Assembly: GCF_014930365.1 (NCBI RefSeq)
Contig: NZ_JABXWI010000003.1
Coordinates: 310,001-374,000, forward strand
Direction of reading: 5' to 3'
DNA length: 64,000 bases
DNA from: Streptomyces caniscabiei
GTDB taxonomy: Bacteria; Actinomycetota; Actinomycetes; Streptomycetales; Streptomycetaceae
Part shown: positions 25,983 through 35,000 of the stretch, piece by piece
Position numbering within the stretch: position 1 is the first letter of the stretch
How the letters are laid out: the number at the start of each line of letters is the position of its first letter
Position numbers and translations under genes: made by a program
Notes under the pieces: model-generated
What the model was told of the DNA's origin: nothing
The model's database searches: none
Seen by the model: only the letters and a program-made list of their open reading frames with translations

Positions 25983-27268
25983 GCGGCGGCGACGGGCGTA
26001 CGGGCCCGGTCTACGGGATCGACTTCGGCACCTGGACCTCCTCGCTGGTCGTCCTGCGGCCGGACCGTCCACCGCTGCCGGTGCGCGACCCGGTGAGCCC
26101 GTTCGGGGCCGCGTCGGTGCGCAGCGCGGTGTGTCTGCTGCCCGACGGCTCGATGGTCGTGGGCCAGGCGGCACAGAACTCGCGGCTCCGGCGTCCGGAC
26201 CGATTCCGGGCGGAGTTCAAGCGCGAGTTCGGCGAGCCCGAAGGCCTCCGGCTGGGCGAACGCTCGCTCACCGCCGAGCAGTTGACCGCACAGGTGCTGG
26301 GCTTCCTGGTCGACGGCGCCCGGACGGCCGTCCACGCGGCGCCCTCGCGCGTGGTGATCACCGTCCCGGCGACCTGGGAGCACCACCGGCGCGAGCTGAT
26401 GCTCGGCGCCGCGGAGGCCGCGGGCCTGCCCCCGGAGATCGTCAGACTGGAGACCGAACCCGTGGCCGCCATGGTCTACGCCCTGCACGATCACGGCATG
26501 GACCGCGACCGCACGGTCCTCGTCTACGACCTGGGCGGCGGCACCTTCGACCTCGCGGTGGCGCGGGGGACGAAGGAGAGCTACACGGTCGTCGGCGCCC
26601 CCGGCGGTCTCTCCGACGTCGGCGGGCTCGCCATCGACCAGGCCGTCCTGGGCCTCGTACGGGAACGCTGCCCCGACGGGGTGGACCGACTGCGGCGGAC
26701 CGTCGCCGACCCCGACGACGCGACGGCGCTGCGCCGCGCGATCCTCCTCGCGGAGGCCTGCGTCACCTTCAAGCAGCAGCTGTCCGTCTCGCCCGAGCAC
26801 TCCGATCTGCTGACCATGCTGGAGCCGCCGGCCGAGGTGACACTCACCCGGTCCGACCTGCGGGAGGCCATTCGTCCCCTGCTGTCGGAGACGGTCGAGG
26901 AGTGTGAACGGGTGCTTCGGGCCTACGGGTTGACCTGGGGCGACCTCGACCTGATCGTCCCGGTGGGCGGCAGCTCCCGGCTTCCCATGGTAGGCGAGCT
27001 GCTGGCCGAACGGTCGGGCCGCACGGTCCTCACCGTCTCCGAACCAGAGCTCGCGGTGGCCACCGGCGCGGCCTGGCTGGCCCTGGAGGACGCCGCCGCC
27101 GACGGGCCCCCGCCGACGGCGCCGCTCTCCACACCGCCACCACCGCCACCGTCACCGCCATCGTCGCTGTCACCGCCGTCGTCGCTGCCGCCGAAGGTCC
27201 ACGCCCTGTTGAACGCCGGTCTGACCGACCGCATGGTGAGGGAGGCCATGGGCCATGTCGGCGGCTGA
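25979..27268 (+). CDS. Hsp70-like ATPase lacking a substrate-binding domain
   Basis: A 429-residue DnaK-type ATPase. Phosphate-1 motif GIDFGTWTSS is at about residue 13, VPATWEHHRRELMLGAAEAAGL near 125, phosphate-2 YDLGGGTFDLAV near 183 and the adenosine motif VPVGGSSRLPM near 323. After about residue 370 there is only a Pro/Ser-rich linker and a short helical end (KVHALLNAGLTDRMVREAMG) where a canonical DnaK has its beta-sandwich peptide-binding domain. It may therefore act as an ATP-driven switch and not a classic folding chaperone. The GrpE-like protein upstream is the likely exchange factor. ATGA overlap with the GTPase gene couples translation. Confidence 0.88.
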   Translation: MSGGDGRTGPVYGIDFGTWTSSLVVLRPDRPPLPVRDPVSPFGAASVRSAVCLLPDGSMVVGQAAQNSRLRRPDRFRAEFKREFGEPEGLRLGERSLTAEQLTAQVLGFLVDGARTAVHAAPSRVVITVPATWEHHRRELMLGAAEAAGLPPEIVRLETEPVAAMVYALHDHGMDRDRTVLVYDLGGGTFDLAVARGTKESYTVVGAPGGLSDVGGLAIDQAVLGLVRERCPDGVDRLRRTVADPDDATALRRAILLAEACVTFKQQLSVSPEHSDLLTMLEPPAEVTLTRSDLREAIRPLLSETVEECERVLRAYGLTWGDLDLIVPVGGSSRLPMVGELLAERSGRTVLTVSEPELAVATGAAWLALEDAAADGPPPTAPLSTPPPPPPSPPSSLSPPSSLPPKVHALLNAGLTDRMVREAMGHVGG

Positions 27269-27731
27269 CCCCGCCGGTACGGATCCGTCAGCGGAGCAGG
27301 TGTTCGAACTGGCCCTTCACTGGCGGCGGTTGGTCAACGACTGGGTGACGCGCCAGCGCCGCCCGTTCGAGGCGGACGCCTCCTCGGTGGGCCTGGAGTT
27401 CGAGCACCCGGAGGCCGAGCGGCGGATCCAGCTCGGCTTCACCACCACGAGCACCGAGATGCTGCTGGTGATGGTCACGGACGACCGCTATCTGAACGAC
27501 GACCAACTGGCGCTGGCGGCCGCCGCCGCGAACGCCTGGAACATCGAACAGCTCGCCCCGACCCTGTCCATCTGCAACCTCGCCGGTGACCAGCCGCCGT
27601 ACCTGATGGGTTTCCGCACCCTGCCGCTGGCCTGCCGGGTGACCAGGTCCGCGTTCCGCGCCATGGCCGATCAGTGGCTCGTGGAGTCCCGGGCCCTGTT
27701 CACCTGGTGCCACCGGGAGTGCCGGCTGTGA
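27255..27731 (+). CDS. YbjN-like small protein
   Basis: A 158-residue protein with the pattern of YbjN/type III secretion-chaperone-like folds: strands around RRIQLGFTTTSTEMLLVMVTDD followed by the helix QLALAAAAANAWNIEQLAPTLSI and a C-terminal helix. Such domains often act as small chaperones or regulators. It overlaps the Hsp70-like gene by 14 bp and closes the plus-strand chain. Its last 32 bp overlap the end of the convergent cyclase-like gene, so no terminator separates the two units. The family assignment is by pattern only. Confidence 0.65.
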   Translation: MSAADPAGTDPSAEQVFELALHWRRLVNDWVTRQRRPFEADASSVGLEFEHPEAERRIQLGFTTTSTEMLLVMVTDDRYLNDDQLALAAAAANAWNIEQLAPTLSICNLAGDQPPYLMGFRTLPLACRVTRSAFRAMADQWLVESRALFTWCHRECRL

Positions 27732-29031
27732 ACGGCGGCACCGCCACCGCCCGGATCCACGCGACGGAGGAGAAGTCCTTCGCCTCGATCCGCACCTCCG
27801 CCCGCCGGAAGCCGTCGGCGGACAGCCCCGCGTAGCCGCTGCTCGCCACCAGATCCTGGTAGAGCGGGTCGGAGAAGGCGGCCACGAGGTGGACCTCGGG
27901 CGTGTCGGCGAGGGTGCGGCGGACCGGCGCCGAGTCGAGCACCCGGAAGAGCGCGACGACGGCGGAGCCCGCGTAGCCGCCGGGGGCCTCGTGGACGATG
28001 CCCTGGTGCAGACTCGCCCGCATCCGCACGGGAGCGAGGGCGTTGCCCGCCGCGAGACCGGCCGCCAGCCCGTCGAGGAGGGCGGGCACCACCCGGGACT
28101 CGTCGATCCCCGGTTCCAGTACGAGCAGATAGCCGTCCCCCTGCGCCTGACGCCCGCAGCGCTCCCACCCGATCCCGGCCCGCGCGCACGCCGCGCGCAG
28201 CGTCCGCAACAGCACCCGTTGCAGCAGCACCATGTTCGCGTTGTCCCGCGCGCTGTACTTCTCGATGTCGACAGCGAGGCACAACCTCCGCACACCAGGG
28301 GGCAGTTCGGGCTCCTCGTGGCCGTCCGGCGGGTCCGGCTCCGCGGCGGCGCCGGACCCGGTCAGGGCCCAGGCGCCGGGGAGGGCGGCGTCACGGGCGG
28401 GCGGCGCGGCGGCGGACCATGTCTCGTCGGCACGCAGCCGGAACGGGATGTCGTGGGGGGTGGCCGCCCGCCTGCGCCGGAAGGTCCCGCCGAGCAGGGA
28501 CTGCACGGTCACCGCCTCCAGCCCCAGCCGGCCCGACACCTCGCCCGCACCGGCGGGCAGCCGCACGACGGCCTGGGCCCAGCGCCCGTCGGGCCGCAGC
28601 GCACCGCCCCGGCCGCGCGCCCGGAACGTCCACCGCAGCCGGTCCCGCCCCAGCCCGAACGCGGCGACCTCCGCGCCGTCCCCGGCGGTGGTGCCGGGCG
28701 CCGGATGCAGCGCGAGGGCGTGCGCCCCGTCGTCCAACTCGACGGTCAGGGTGACCTGTTCGTAGGCACGGCCGTACGGCGGCTCCTCCAGGTCGAACGG
28801 GAAGCACAGCAGGAGGTCGCGGTGCGGGCGGGGCGTCGGCGCGGGCAGGGCGTACCCCAGCGGGCGGCCCAGGCGGACCCCGCCGAGGCGGTCGGACGGG
28901 TGGCGTCCGCCGCCGGGCCCCTTGGACGTCGCGTCGTCGTCGGCGAGGAGTCCGGGAGTCGCCAGCACGTCGTCGAACCCGTCACCGCCTCCCGCGGCCT
29001 CGTCCCCCACGTGGCCGTCGTCCTGCGCCAT
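27700..29031 (-). CDS. Class III nucleotide-cyclase-like protein
   Basis: A 443-residue protein. Residues 55-210 are strand-rich (CFPFDLEEPPYGRAYEQVTLTVEL) and may form a beta-sandwich sensor. Residues 245-435 resemble the class III cyclase catalytic domain: metal-binding Asp255 in VDIEKYS and Asp299 in QGDGYLL are both present. In the later helix (YAGSAVVALFRVLDS) the transition-state Asn is replaced but the Arg is kept, so activity is uncertain and it could be a nucleotide-binding sensor. It lies 56 bp downstream of a CRP-family gene on the same strand, which supports cyclic-nucleotide signalling. It converges with, and overlaps by 32 bp, the YbjN-like gene. Confidence 0.7.
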   Translation of the reverse strand: MAQDDGHVGDEAAGGGDGFDDVLATPGLLADDDATSKGPGGGRHPSDRLGGVRLGRPLGYALPAPTPRPHRDLLLCFPFDLEEPPYGRAYEQVTLTVELDDGAHALALHPAPGTTAGDGAEVAAFGLGRDRLRWTFRARGRGGALRPDGRWAQAVVRLPAGAGEVSGRLGLEAVTVQSLLGGTFRRRRAATPHDIPFRLRADETWSAAAPPARDAALPGAWALTGSGAAAEPDPPDGHEEPELPPGVRRLCLAVDIEKYSARDNANMVLLQRVLLRTLRAACARAGIGWERCGRQAQGDGYLLVLEPGIDESRVVPALLDGLAAGLAAGNALAPVRMRASLHQGIVHEAPGGYAGSAVVALFRVLDSAPVRRTLADTPEVHLVAAFSDPLYQDLVASSGYAGLSADGFRRAEVRIEAKDFSSVAWIRAVAVPPFTAGTPGGTR

Positions 29032-29087
29032 ATCCGTGTTCCCCTCGTCAGTCCGTGCCGTGCGGCCCCGGTCGTCGTCGGCCCGCC

Positions 29088-29786
29088 CTACCGTCCGTCC
29101 GCCCGCGCCAGCCGTGCCGCGTCGCGCAGGCCCGCCTCGGAGAGGACGGTCACCCGGCTGTAGCCGACCCGGATGACCCCCAGCTCGGACAGTTCACCGA
29201 GGACGTGGTGGACGCGGCGGGACTTGGCGCCGACCAGCCCGGCGAGTTCGGCCTGGGTGAGCCGGGGGCCGATCAGGAGCCCGTCGCGGCTCGGCCGGCC
29301 GTAGTCCTCCACGAGGTCGACGAGGACGCGGGCGACCCGCGTGGCCACGGGGCAGCCGCTGAAGTCGCCCCGGCGCCGTACGGACCAGCGGTTCTTGCGG
29401 ACGAGCATGCGGCTCACCGCGAGGGCCGCGGCCGGATGGCGGTCGAGGAGGCCGAGGAAGTCCCGTTGTGCGACGCGCCGCGCCGTGACCCCGCCGGCGG
29501 CGGTGACCGTGGCCGACCTGGGCCGGTTGTCGAAGGCCGCGAACTCCCCCACCAGGTCCCCGCCGATCCGCACGGCGAGCAGCGCGGTGTCACCCTGCTC
29601 GGTGAGCGCGGTGACCTTGGTGACGCCGCCGAGCAGCAACAGGACGAAGGTCTCGTGCCGCCCCTCGGAGATGAGGATCTCGCCCGCCTCGTACGAGCGC
29701 GGGGTGCCGAGCGAGAGGAGTGCCGGGACGGTCTCCGGAGCATCGGACAGCTCCGCCAGGAACGTGCCGTGCGGCCACCGGTCCAT
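29088..29786 (-). CDS. CRP/FNR family transcriptional regulator
   Basis: A 232-residue regulator with an N-terminal cNMP-binding domain (about residues 12-125) and a C-terminal winged helix (LTQAELAGLVGAKSRRVHHVLGELSELGVIRV, about 178-209). The phosphate-binding cassette GEFAAFDNRPRSATV keeps the Glu and the Arg-Ser pair that contact cyclic nucleotide in E. coli CRP; no FNR-type cysteines are seen. I used ATG 29786, where the family alignment begins; an in-frame ATG at 29902 has a fair ribosome site but the added codons have low third-position GC. It precedes the cyclase-like gene and has a copy of the shared element upstream, so it may control the whole island. Confidence 0.85.
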   Translation of the reverse strand: MDRWPHGTFLAELSDAPETVPALLSLGTPRSYEAGEILISEGRHETFVLLLLGGVTKVTALTEQGDTALLAVRIGGDLVGEFAAFDNRPRSATVTAAGGVTARRVAQRDFLGLLDRHPAAALAVSRMLVRKNRWSVRRRGDFSGCPVATRVARVLVDLVEDYGRPSRDGLLIGPRLTQAELAGLVGAKSRRVHHVLGELSELGVIRVGYSRVTVLSEAGLRDAARLARADGR

Positions 29787-29858
29787 GAGGTCCGCGCCTC
29801 GCCTCCCTGGCTCGTCCGTACGCCTGCGCCGCGCAGCATGATATCCACCGATCGGCGC

Positions 29859-29886
29859 CCAAATACCCTTTGTGCACAAGTAGTTG
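29859..29886 (-). promoter_or_regulatory. Shared bipartite element, CRP/cyclase unit
   Basis: Read on the minus strand: CAACTACT, ten variable bases, GGGTATTTGG. It ends 73 bp upstream of the CRP-family ATG. The same arrangement with identical spacing occurs upstream of the minus-strand GTPase operon (17 of 18 fixed positions equal). The variable part here includes the palindrome TTGTGCACAA (29870-29879). Confidence 0.65.
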
Positions 29887-30075
29887 ACGATGTGACTCAT
29901 GGGTCCCCCAGCTGTCGCGGTCCTCACGCTCCCGGCGCCGGGACGACGGCGACGGTGCCTGGCGGGGGCCGGTGCCGGTGGCGGTGGCGGTGGCGAACTG
30001 CCGCCGGATTGCGCACTGCTGCGGGGAAGCGGTCGCCTCCCCGGGCGCATGATGGGGGTGCACGGGGGGAGACGC

Positions 30076-30110
30076 GGGACCCGGGCCGGAGGGGGAGCGG
30101 CCGGGGTCCC
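30076..30110. terminator. Hairpin terminator after caspase-like gene
   Basis: Arms GGGACCCGGGCCG (30076-30088) and CGGCCGGGGTCCC (30098-30110) pair with one mismatch around a 9-base loop, starting 10 bp after the caspase-like stop codon. It closes the minus-strand operon. Confidence 0.7.
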
Positions 30111-30119
30111 GTGTGCCGT

Positions 30120-32036
30120 TCACGTGCCCGCCCCCGGTCGAGGGGTGCCGCCCGTCCGTCGGCCCCGGTCGGGAAACGCGTCGGCGTGCACGGTCCACAC
30201 CCGGTGGTGGAACTCCGTTGCCCCGAGGGGCCGTTGGTCGCGCACACCGTCCCAGACCTCACGGAGCAGCGCGTCCAGGCCCGGGTCGGCGCTGTCGCGC
30301 GAGACCCGCTCGCGGGCCGTGGGCGAGGCCAGTCCGCCCAGGTCCATCGCCCGGTCACCCACGAGGACGTGCACGGTCTCCGGCCGCGGCCCCCGGCGGG
30401 GCACGTCGACCGGCCAGTAGACCTCGACCGGTGGTGTCACACTCGTGCTGCCGTGTTCCGCGCCCCAGGGTTCGACGCGGACCCCGCTGGGCTGGTCTTC
30501 GGTGACCAGGGTGACGCGGCCGCTCAGCCCCACGCCGATCACCCAGAAGTACAGCGGCACGGCGGAGCGGTTGGCCACGGCGACCCGGTAGCGGTCACCG
30601 TCGTACAGCCGCACCCCCTCCGCCCGCCACGGCCGCCAGGTGCCGGAGCGGGCCGGTTCCTCGATGTCGAACCGGACCTCCACCGCCGCCACGAGCCGGC
30701 CGGCCCCGCCCGGGTCGGCGAGCCGCCGGACCCGTTCGCCCCGCGCCAGTTCCTCCAGCAGGGCGGCCACCCGTGCCGGTTCGGCCGGGACGGGTTCGCC
30801 GGCCGGCGTCCGGAAGGGGTGCCCGTCGCGGTCCAGCACCTCGATCCCGCCGCCGCCGGCGCGTACGGTCGCGAAGGCGTCCTCGACGCGTGTCGTCTCG
30901 GCGAGCCGCGGGCAGCCGTCCATCTCCGCGCGCAGGGCGTCGGCGAAGGAGCCCTCGACGTCGACGAGGACGTTGCGGCGGTCGTGGACCTCTACGGGGA
31001 GCGCGTACGAACCGGGCGGCGGCTCGGCCGTGCGCAGCTCCTCCGGGGACGGGCCGCCAGCGCCCGGTACGGCCCGGAGCACGGCGTCCCCGGCCCGGAG
31101 CCCGTCCACCACCGCCGGCACGGCCAGCTCCGACGGTGCCCGGTGGGTGACGGCCGGGAAGCGCAGGGACACCGTGTCTCCCCGGCCAAGCCCGAAGACG
31201 GAACCGCCCGGGACGACGAAGTGCCCGTCGCGCCGCGACAGGGGCAGCCGTTCGGGTGCCGGCGGTTCCGTCAGGGAGAAGGGCAGCCGCGCGGCCGGGC
31301 CTCCGGCCTCGGGCCACTGCCGTACGTGCCGCTGCTTGACCAGGTCACGGATCCGCGTGATCAGGACGGACCACGGCAGCTCCCGGCCCCACGGCGAGCC
31401 GAGCACCTCGGCGAGCGCGGCGGTGAACACGCCCTGCCGTCCCGCGCCGGGTCGCAGCACGGCCTCGTACGCCGACGCGTGCCGTTGGCACGCCGTCAGC
31501 CGGACGACGCCGGGGACCAGCGGGTCGCGGGAGCCGGACAGGGCCCGCAGCCGGGCGAACCCCGCGTCCCACACGCTCCGTTCCAACGTCACCTCGACCG
31601 ACCGCAGCGCCGCCCGCCCCGCCGCGTACGCGGCCTCCCGCACGGCCCCGCTGGAGTGGCAGGCGTCGATGACGACCGTGACGTTGGGGGTCTTCTCGGT
31701 GAGGGCGCGGACGGCCGAGGTGAGTTCCTCGGCCAGATAGCCGCGGAAGTCCGTGGCCGTGCTGTCGGCCATGTCCACCGGCACCAGGCACTGCAGCTCT
31801 CCCAGCAGGGCCCCGTGGCCCGAGTAGTAGACGACCAGGGCGTCGTCCGGGGTCGCGTCGGTGTGCAGTCCGCGCAGCGCCTCCCCGATGCCGGTGTAGT
31901 CGGCCCGGTCCCCGGTACGGATCCGGATGTCGGTGAAGTCGTGCCCGGCGAGCAGCTCGCCCATCAGCTCGACATCGGTGTGCACCCCGGTCAGACCGTA
32001 GGTCTCGGCCCCGATCAGCACCGCTCGCCGTGTCAT
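30120..32036 (-). CDS. Caspase-like (peptidase C14) protein
   Basis: A 638-residue protein with an N-terminal caspase fold: RRAVLIGAETYGL start, catalytic His74 in YYSGHGAL and Cys126 in VVIDACHSSG, both in canonical context. After residue 240 a long strand-rich region (LPLSRRDGHFVVPGGSVFGLGRGDTVSLRF onward) resembles the DUF4384-type tails found on bacterial caspases and probably handles substrate or partner binding. I used ATG 32036, which has GGGAGG five bases upstream; an ATG at 32078 that overlaps the CHAT stop is an alternative. It is the last gene of the minus-strand operon. Known bacterial caspases act in regulated proteolysis and cell death; the role here is inferred. Confidence 0.88.
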   Translation of the reverse strand: MTRRAVLIGAETYGLTGVHTDVELMGELLAGHDFTDIRIRTGDRADYTGIGEALRGLHTDATPDDALVVYYSGHGALLGELQCLVPVDMADSTATDFRGYLAEELTSAVRALTEKTPNVTVVIDACHSSGAVREAAYAAGRAALRSVEVTLERSVWDAGFARLRALSGSRDPLVPGVVRLTACQRHASAYEAVLRPGAGRQGVFTAALAEVLGSPWGRELPWSVLITRIRDLVKQRHVRQWPEAGGPAARLPFSLTEPPAPERLPLSRRDGHFVVPGGSVFGLGRGDTVSLRFPAVTHRAPSELAVPAVVDGLRAGDAVLRAVPGAGGPSPEELRTAEPPPGSYALPVEVHDRRNVLVDVEGSFADALRAEMDGCPRLAETTRVEDAFATVRAGGGGIEVLDRDGHPFRTPAGEPVPAEPARVAALLEELARGERVRRLADPGGAGRLVAAVEVRFDIEEPARSGTWRPWRAEGVRLYDGDRYRVAVANRSAVPLYFWVIGVGLSGRVTLVTEDQPSGVRVEPWGAEHGSTSVTPPVEVYWPVDVPRRGPRPETVHVLVGDRAMDLGGLASPTARERVSRDSADPGLDALLREVWDGVRDQRPLGATEFHHRVWTVHADAFPDRGRRTGGTPRPGAGT

Positions 32037-32074
32037 CGCGCCTCCCGGCCGGTGCCGTGCGTACGGCACCCGTC

Positions 32075-35000
32075 TCATGTCCCTACGTGGATGAAGGGCG
32101 CCCAGTGGTACGGGTGCCCGTGCGGTGTCCCGTCGCGGCCGTGGCCCAGTGGTGCGCTGTCCCGCGACCGAGGCCGGTCGGGAGCGCGGGCGGCGGGGCC
32201 GGGCCGTACTCCGGCCCGGCGGGCCAGTTCCCGGAACTCGTCGTACCGCGCGGCGCCGGGGAGGTCGCGTACCTCGCGCTGTGCCTGGGCCAGCGCCGTG
32301 CCGAGGAGCACGATGGGTTCCTTCGCCATCCGCGCGTAGGTGCGGGCGAGGACGAGGCAGCCGGTGACGTCGTCGACCGGCCAGAGCGACACGAGGGCGT
32401 GCCGGGCCCCGGTGATCAGGGCGGCCCGGGTCAGCCCCAGCACGTCACCCCCGGCGGTGGCCGTACCGCGGCCGGTGTCGCAGCCGGACAGCACCAGCAG
32501 CTGGAGGTCCTGGGCGACGGCCGGCAGATCGGCGAGTCCCAGCTCATCGTCGCCGGCGAGGGGCAACTTGGCGCAGTGGGGCGCGAGTTCGTCGATCAGT
32601 CCATGGGTGGCGAGGTGCAGGATCCCGCACCCACGCGTCGCCGCCAGCACCGCGTCGCGGGTCGCCGCGGCACCGGTCAGCGCGCGCCCCTGGGGGAACA
32701 GCCCCGCTGCCGCGACGACTTCGGCGGCGGTGCCCGGCAGCTCCCGCAGCCCATGCCGCGGATGGGTCGCGGGCGCGCCGACGAACAGCGCGTCCAGCTC
32801 GGTCCAAGGCCGTTCCGGGAGCCGGTCGTGGCGCCGGGCGAGAAGGGAGACCGCCGGGAGGTACGACACGTCGTGCGTGGCGCCGAGGGGGGCGTCGCCC
32901 GTCCAGGGCAGGGCGTGGAACGGCAGCAGCGCGAGGGCCGCCGGGGGCACCACGATCACCCGCCGATGGTCCCTGAGTTCCTCGGTGAACGGCCGCACCA
33001 GCGCCTCCACGAGCTCCCGCCCGGCGGCCTCGCCGCCCGCGTCCCCGGCTCCCGGTACGTCCCGCCGGGCGCACCAGGCGTGGAACCGGCGGGCCGCCGC
33101 CACCGTGCGGTGCGGCTGCCGTGCGGATCGCTCGTGGCGCAGCGTCGCACGGGTCAGGGCCCATCCCACCAGCACATCGTCGAAGACGTGATAGGTCAGC
33201 AGCAAGGTGTGGGCGGGCAACGCCGCGGCCACGGCCGCGGCGTCGGGCAACCCCTCGGCGTGGGAGGCGGTCAGGGCCGCGGGCACCAGCCGCCGCACCA
33301 CGGCCTCGGCCTCGTCGAGCCCCCGCCCGACCTCGCCGATCCGCCCCCGCGCGGCCTGCGCGGATGCCTCCCCGGCAGCGGTGGTCCCGGCGTACCCCGC
33401 CGTCATGGTCCTGGCGTCCCCGGGCCGTGCCCTCGTTCCCTCCCCGGTCCGGCGCCGTAGGGCGGTCGCCTGCTCTTCGAAGGTGGCTGCCCAGCGGATC
33501 TCGGCAGCCAACCAGGCGCGTACGGCGGTGTGGGCGGCCGAGCCAGGGGGCGCGGCGTCGAGGGCGCGGACGGTGTCCAGGAAGCCGGCGCGGCCCCGTT
33601 CGGCCTGGTCGAAGGCCGCGGCGACCGCGTCGGGGCGGCCGGAGGACAGGAGGGCGAGCACGGCGGCGTGCTGGAGCCCGGCGACGGCCGGGTCGTCGGC
33701 GGAGGAGGCACGCAGCGCGTCACGGGCCAGCCGGCGGCGGTGTTCCTCGAACGCTCCGAGCCCCTGCCGGGCGTGCCGGGCGGCCTCGTCGTACGCGTGC
33801 CGGGCCAGTGCGAGGTCCGCCCGGATCGCCGGGAGTTCCCAGGGCTGGTCCGGTCCGGGTCCGTGGACGCCGATCCCCGGCAGGTGGCGGGCCGCCCGCT
33901 CCGGCTCCCCCAGCCGCAGCCACAGGCGCGCCGCGGCGATGGCGGAGAGCCTCGGCTCGATCGCCTCCACCGCGCTCGTGGCGGCATCCCGTTCCCCCAG
34001 GTCGACCAGGGCCGAGCACCCCACGAACAGCCGGAACAGCTCGTCCGGGATGCCCTCGGCCTCCCGCAGGACCCGCCGCGCGAGCCGGTCCGCGTCCTGT
34101 GTGAGCCCGGCCGCGCGGGCCCGCCGCGAGCGGAAGAGCGTCTCCTGCGCCCCACTGGCGACGAGGTCCGACCGCACCATGGCCAACGTGCTGTCCAGCT
34201 GATCTCCGGCGGGCAGGTACCGTGTCCCGATCTCGACCGCGCTGTCGAGCAACTCCCTTGCCACAGCCATAAGTTCGGGGTCCCGCAGGGCGGACGCCTG
34301 GTCGTGGAAGGACTTGGCCGCCATGACGGCACCCAGACAGTTCTCCCACTCCGGCGGCCGCCCCCGGTCGGCGCACGCCTGGATCGCTTCCCGGTGCTCC
34401 CGCTGCTCCAGGCCGGCCAGGACGACCCCGGCCAGCCGATGCCGCGCCCGCCGGAACATGCCCGCCTCCAGCCCCGACGTCGGTCGCCCGGCCTCGCCTG
34501 CCCCGTCGGCCGCCCCGCCGTCCCCGTCCAGGCCGCGAGCCAGCGCGACCGCCCGGCCGGCCCGCACGGCATCGCCCCGCGTGCTCCAGAACTCGGCCCG
34601 CTCCACGACGAGTTGCCGCAACCCCCGCAGCCAGGACGTGCTGCCGTCCGTACGCGCCCAGCGCACGACGGCGCCCCCCACCCCGCCCTCGCCCTCGGCG
34701 CCCTCCGTGGTCGCCCGGGAATCCGCCCCCGCGTCGATGGCGTCCAGTTCCTGATGGACGCGGATGAGAACGGCGTACGCTCCGTCCCCGCCGGCGAGCG
34801 CCAGCTCCAGGGCCTCGTCGAGGATGCCCCGGCAGGCTTCCGCCCCGCCGCGCAGCCGTTCGACGTGGGCGAGGCGCAGCAGCGCGGCGGCCTGGCCGGA
34901 CGCCGAACGGGCGTCCTGGTAGAGGGCGCGGGCCCTCTTGTACTGTGCGGACGCCCGCGACAGGGCACGCTCGCCTGGCGGCGCCCCCAGCGCACACTGT

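Larger units (their letters stand above)
29787..30119. other. Promoter region of CRP/cyclase unit and end of caspase operon
   Basis: This 333-bp gap holds the shared element at 29859-29886 and the hairpin terminator at 30076-30110, plus a short GGTGGC-type simple repeat. Its lower GC around 29820-29900 fits a promoter. I see no separate gene. Confidence 0.6.

Noticed and set aside
19831..27731. Direct equivalence to the mycobacterial iniBAC locus
   Set aside because: Both have paired dynamin-like genes, but no IniB-like gene is present and the Hsp70, GrpE and C39 partners are not part of iniBAC.
29787..29902. Upstream start (ATG 29902) adding 39 residues to the CRP-like protein
   Set aside because: The added codons have low third-position GC, they span the shared element, and CRP-family similarity begins after 29786.
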